DNA from: Pseudomonadota bacterium
Lineage (GTDB): Bacteria; Pseudomonadota; Alphaproteobacteria; Rhizobiales; Rhizobiaceae
Direction: 5' to 3'
Length of the DNA: 6,792 nt
NCBI GenBank assembly: GCA_023444445.1
Contig: JAEXMK010000046.1
Coordinates: 1 to 6,792, forward strand
Below the pieces are notes generated by a model that was not told where the DNA came from, did no database searches, and worked only from the letters and a program-made list of their open reading frames with translations. Every line of letters begins with the position of its first letter. The first letter of the stretch is position 1. The translations under genes and the position numbers were made by a program. Shown piece by piece: positions 5,823 through 6,792 of the stretch.

Positions 5823-6728
5823 ATGTCCCTGCCGTTCAATCTCTATCAGGAGATTACATCCATTGCCGCGCGGCACGCTACAGCCGATGGCGAGGTGAGG
5901 ACCGCCATTGACTCTCTCGGGATCAGCCGACGGACGACCCCGAGCGCGCCGTGCCACGGGAACTACCGCCCCTGTTTTGCAATGGTCATTCAGGGTGCGA
6001 AATGCGTTCAGCTGGGGACAGATACGATCAATTACGGGGCAGGCGACTATCTGCTGACTTCCCTCGACCTGCCAGTCGCCTGGCGTGTTGTCGAGGCAAG
6101 CCCCGACGTGCCGCACTTTTGCATTTCACTGGCAATCGATGGCGAAAAGCTGCTCGATCTCATGCGTCGCGTGCCAATCGATCCACCCGCCGAGCCCGTT
6201 AATGCGCAGCGCGGCATCGTCGTGAATGCCGCCACGCCGGAGCTTCTCGACGCTGCAGTCAGGCTTTTGCGCTTGCTCGATCGTCCTGCGGAGATTGCCG
6301 CGATGGCGCCGCTCATCGAGCAGGAAATTCTCTACCGTATTCTTACAGGCCCGGCGGGTGGCCAGTTGATGAACATCATTGCGGCGGGAAGCCCCGGCAA
6401 CCGCATTGCCCGCGCCATCGCCTGGCTGCGTGAAAACTTTGCCCGCCAGTTGCGGGTCGAGGAACTGGCGGAACAGATAGGCATGAGCGTGTCTTCATTC
6501 CATCATCACTTCAAGACGATTACCGCCATGACGCCGGTGCAATATCAGAAGCAGCTTCGTCTACATGAGGCGCGTCGGTTGATGCTGTTGGAGAGGCTGG
6601 ATGTCGGCACTGCCGGCCACCGCGTCGGCTACCAGAGCCCCTCACAATTCAGCCGTGAATACAGCCGCTTCTATGGCATGGCGCCATCACGTGATGTGGA
6701 TGTCTCACGCGAGATTGCGGCGGGGTAG
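5823..6728 (+). CDS. AraC-family transcription regulator, YqhC type
   Basis: A 301-aa DNA-binding regulator with an N-terminal AraC_N (PF06719-type) effector domain at about 20-175 and a C-terminal AraC double helix-turn-helix at about 195-292. The family's linking motif EILYRILTGPAGGQL is at 168-182. The first recognition region is MSVSSFHHHFKTITAMTPVQYQKQLRLHEAR (221-251) and the second ends in the signature VGYQSPSQFSREYSRFYGMAP (268-288). Both closely resemble E. coli YqhC, the activator of the aldehyde reductase gene yqhD. Cysteines C44, C51, C61 and C100 lie in the sensor domain and could respond to electrophiles, which is only a hypothesis. ATG 5823 is chosen because AAGG lies 8 nt upstream. 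A TTG at 5808 would add five residues. It is divergent from the dehydrogenase gene, its likely main target. Confidence 0.92.
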   Translation: MSLPFNLYQEITSIAARHATADGEVRTAIDSLGISRRTTPSAPCHGNYRPCFAMVIQGAKCVQLGTDTINYGAGDYLLTSLDLPVAWRVVEASPDVPHFCISLAIDGEKLLDLMRRVPIDPPAEPVNAQRGIVVNAATPELLDAAVRLLRLLDRPAEIAAMAPLIEQEILYRILTGPAGGQLMNIIAAGSPGNRIARAIAWLRENFARQLRVEELAEQIGMSVSSFHHHFKTITAMTPVQYQKQLRLHEARRLMLLERLDVGTAGHRVGYQSPSQFSREYSRFYGMAPSRDVDVSREIAAG

Positions 6729-6765
6729 ATGTCCATTCACGGCGGATCTATGGCGTGTGTGGCTT

Positions 6766-6792
6766 ACCCCCCTCTGCCCTGCCGGGCATCTC
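6766..6792. repeat. Start of a rhizobial-type intergenic repeat (cut by the right edge)
   Basis: The C-rich ACCCCCCTCTGCCCTGCC stretch holds a small hairpin, TGCCC-TGCC-GGGCA (6775-6788), followed by TCTC. This opening resembles a short palindromic repeat seen in many rhizobial intergenic regions, in which a C-rich arm is later mirrored by a G-rich arm. The second arm would lie outside the window, so the call is tentative. The stretch 6729-6765 before it shows nothing recognisable. Confidence 0.4.

Noticed and set aside
4998..6116. A 372-codon minus-strand open frame spanning the dehydrogenase, the spacer and part of the AraC-type gene
   Set aside because: It overlaps two clear protein families in other frames, is rich in arginine and serine like a frame-shadow of GC-rich coding DNA, and shows no recognisable domain.
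1..6792. Mobile element, phage, CRISPR array, tRNA or attachment site
   Set aside because: No transposase or integrase motifs, no regularly spaced repeats, and no cloverleaf-like sequence were seen; the only dispersed-type repeats are the short intergenic elements listed.

Overview
The window looks like chromosome from a member of the Rhizobiaceae, most likely the Agrobacterium/Rhizobium group. The evidence is the GC-rich third codon positions, protein sequences typical of that family (PdxJ, the type II NADH dehydrogenase, the RecD-like helicase), a 102-bp intergenic element with AGAGCATTTCC / GGAAATGCTCT ends of the kind found between rhizobial genes, and the start of another rhizobial-type intergenic repeat at the right edge. 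No phage, transposase, CRISPR, tRNA or rRNA sequence is visible. This reads as ordinary core-genome territory with some unusual regulators and regulatory DNA.

Layout, left to right. (1) The first 14-15 codons of a minus-strand gene for an exported protein, with a strong ribosome binding site and a possible ECF-sigma-type promoter. (2) A plus-strand 375-aa RecD/Dda-like SF1B helicase (272-1399). (3) A palindromic intergenic repeat (1403-1504) between convergent genes. (4) A minus-strand regulator (1506-2201) that joins an N-terminal MerR domain to a C-terminal LuxR/GerE-like helix-turn-helix. (5) A 235-bp divergent regulatory region with nested inverted repeats around one centre. (6) pdxJ (2437-3192) followed by ndh (3265-4530) on the plus strand, with a 23-bp perfect dyad in the gap. 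(7) A strong bidirectional rho-independent terminator (4544-4577). (8) A minus-strand zinc-type alcohol dehydrogenase of the YahK/cinnamyl-alcohol type (4597-5643). (9) A divergent control region with two direct repeats exactly 21 bp apart and a 22-bp dyad. (10) A plus-strand AraC-family regulator of the YqhC type (5823-6728).

How the genes work together. The clearest functional unit is the divergent pair at the right: a YqhC-type regulator beside an NADP-type alcohol dehydrogenase/aldehyde reductase. It parallels the E. coli pairing of YqhC with the aldehyde reductase gene yqhD, and suggests an aldehyde-responsive reductase switch. PdxJ makes pyridoxine 5'-phosphate (vitamin B6 pathway) and Ndh oxidises NADH at the membrane; they are co-directional, but the dyad between them may separate or regulate them. 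The MerR/LuxR-like regulator diverges from pdxJ across a symmetric intergenic region, so it may control itself and pdxJ; this is inference.

No wholly new multi-gene system is evident. The points most worth following up are the two-DNA-binding-domain regulator and its symmetric intergenic region, the 21-bp-phased repeats in the adh/araC region, the loss of two of four structural-zinc cysteines in the dehydrogenase, and the changed substrate-pocket residues in PdxJ.
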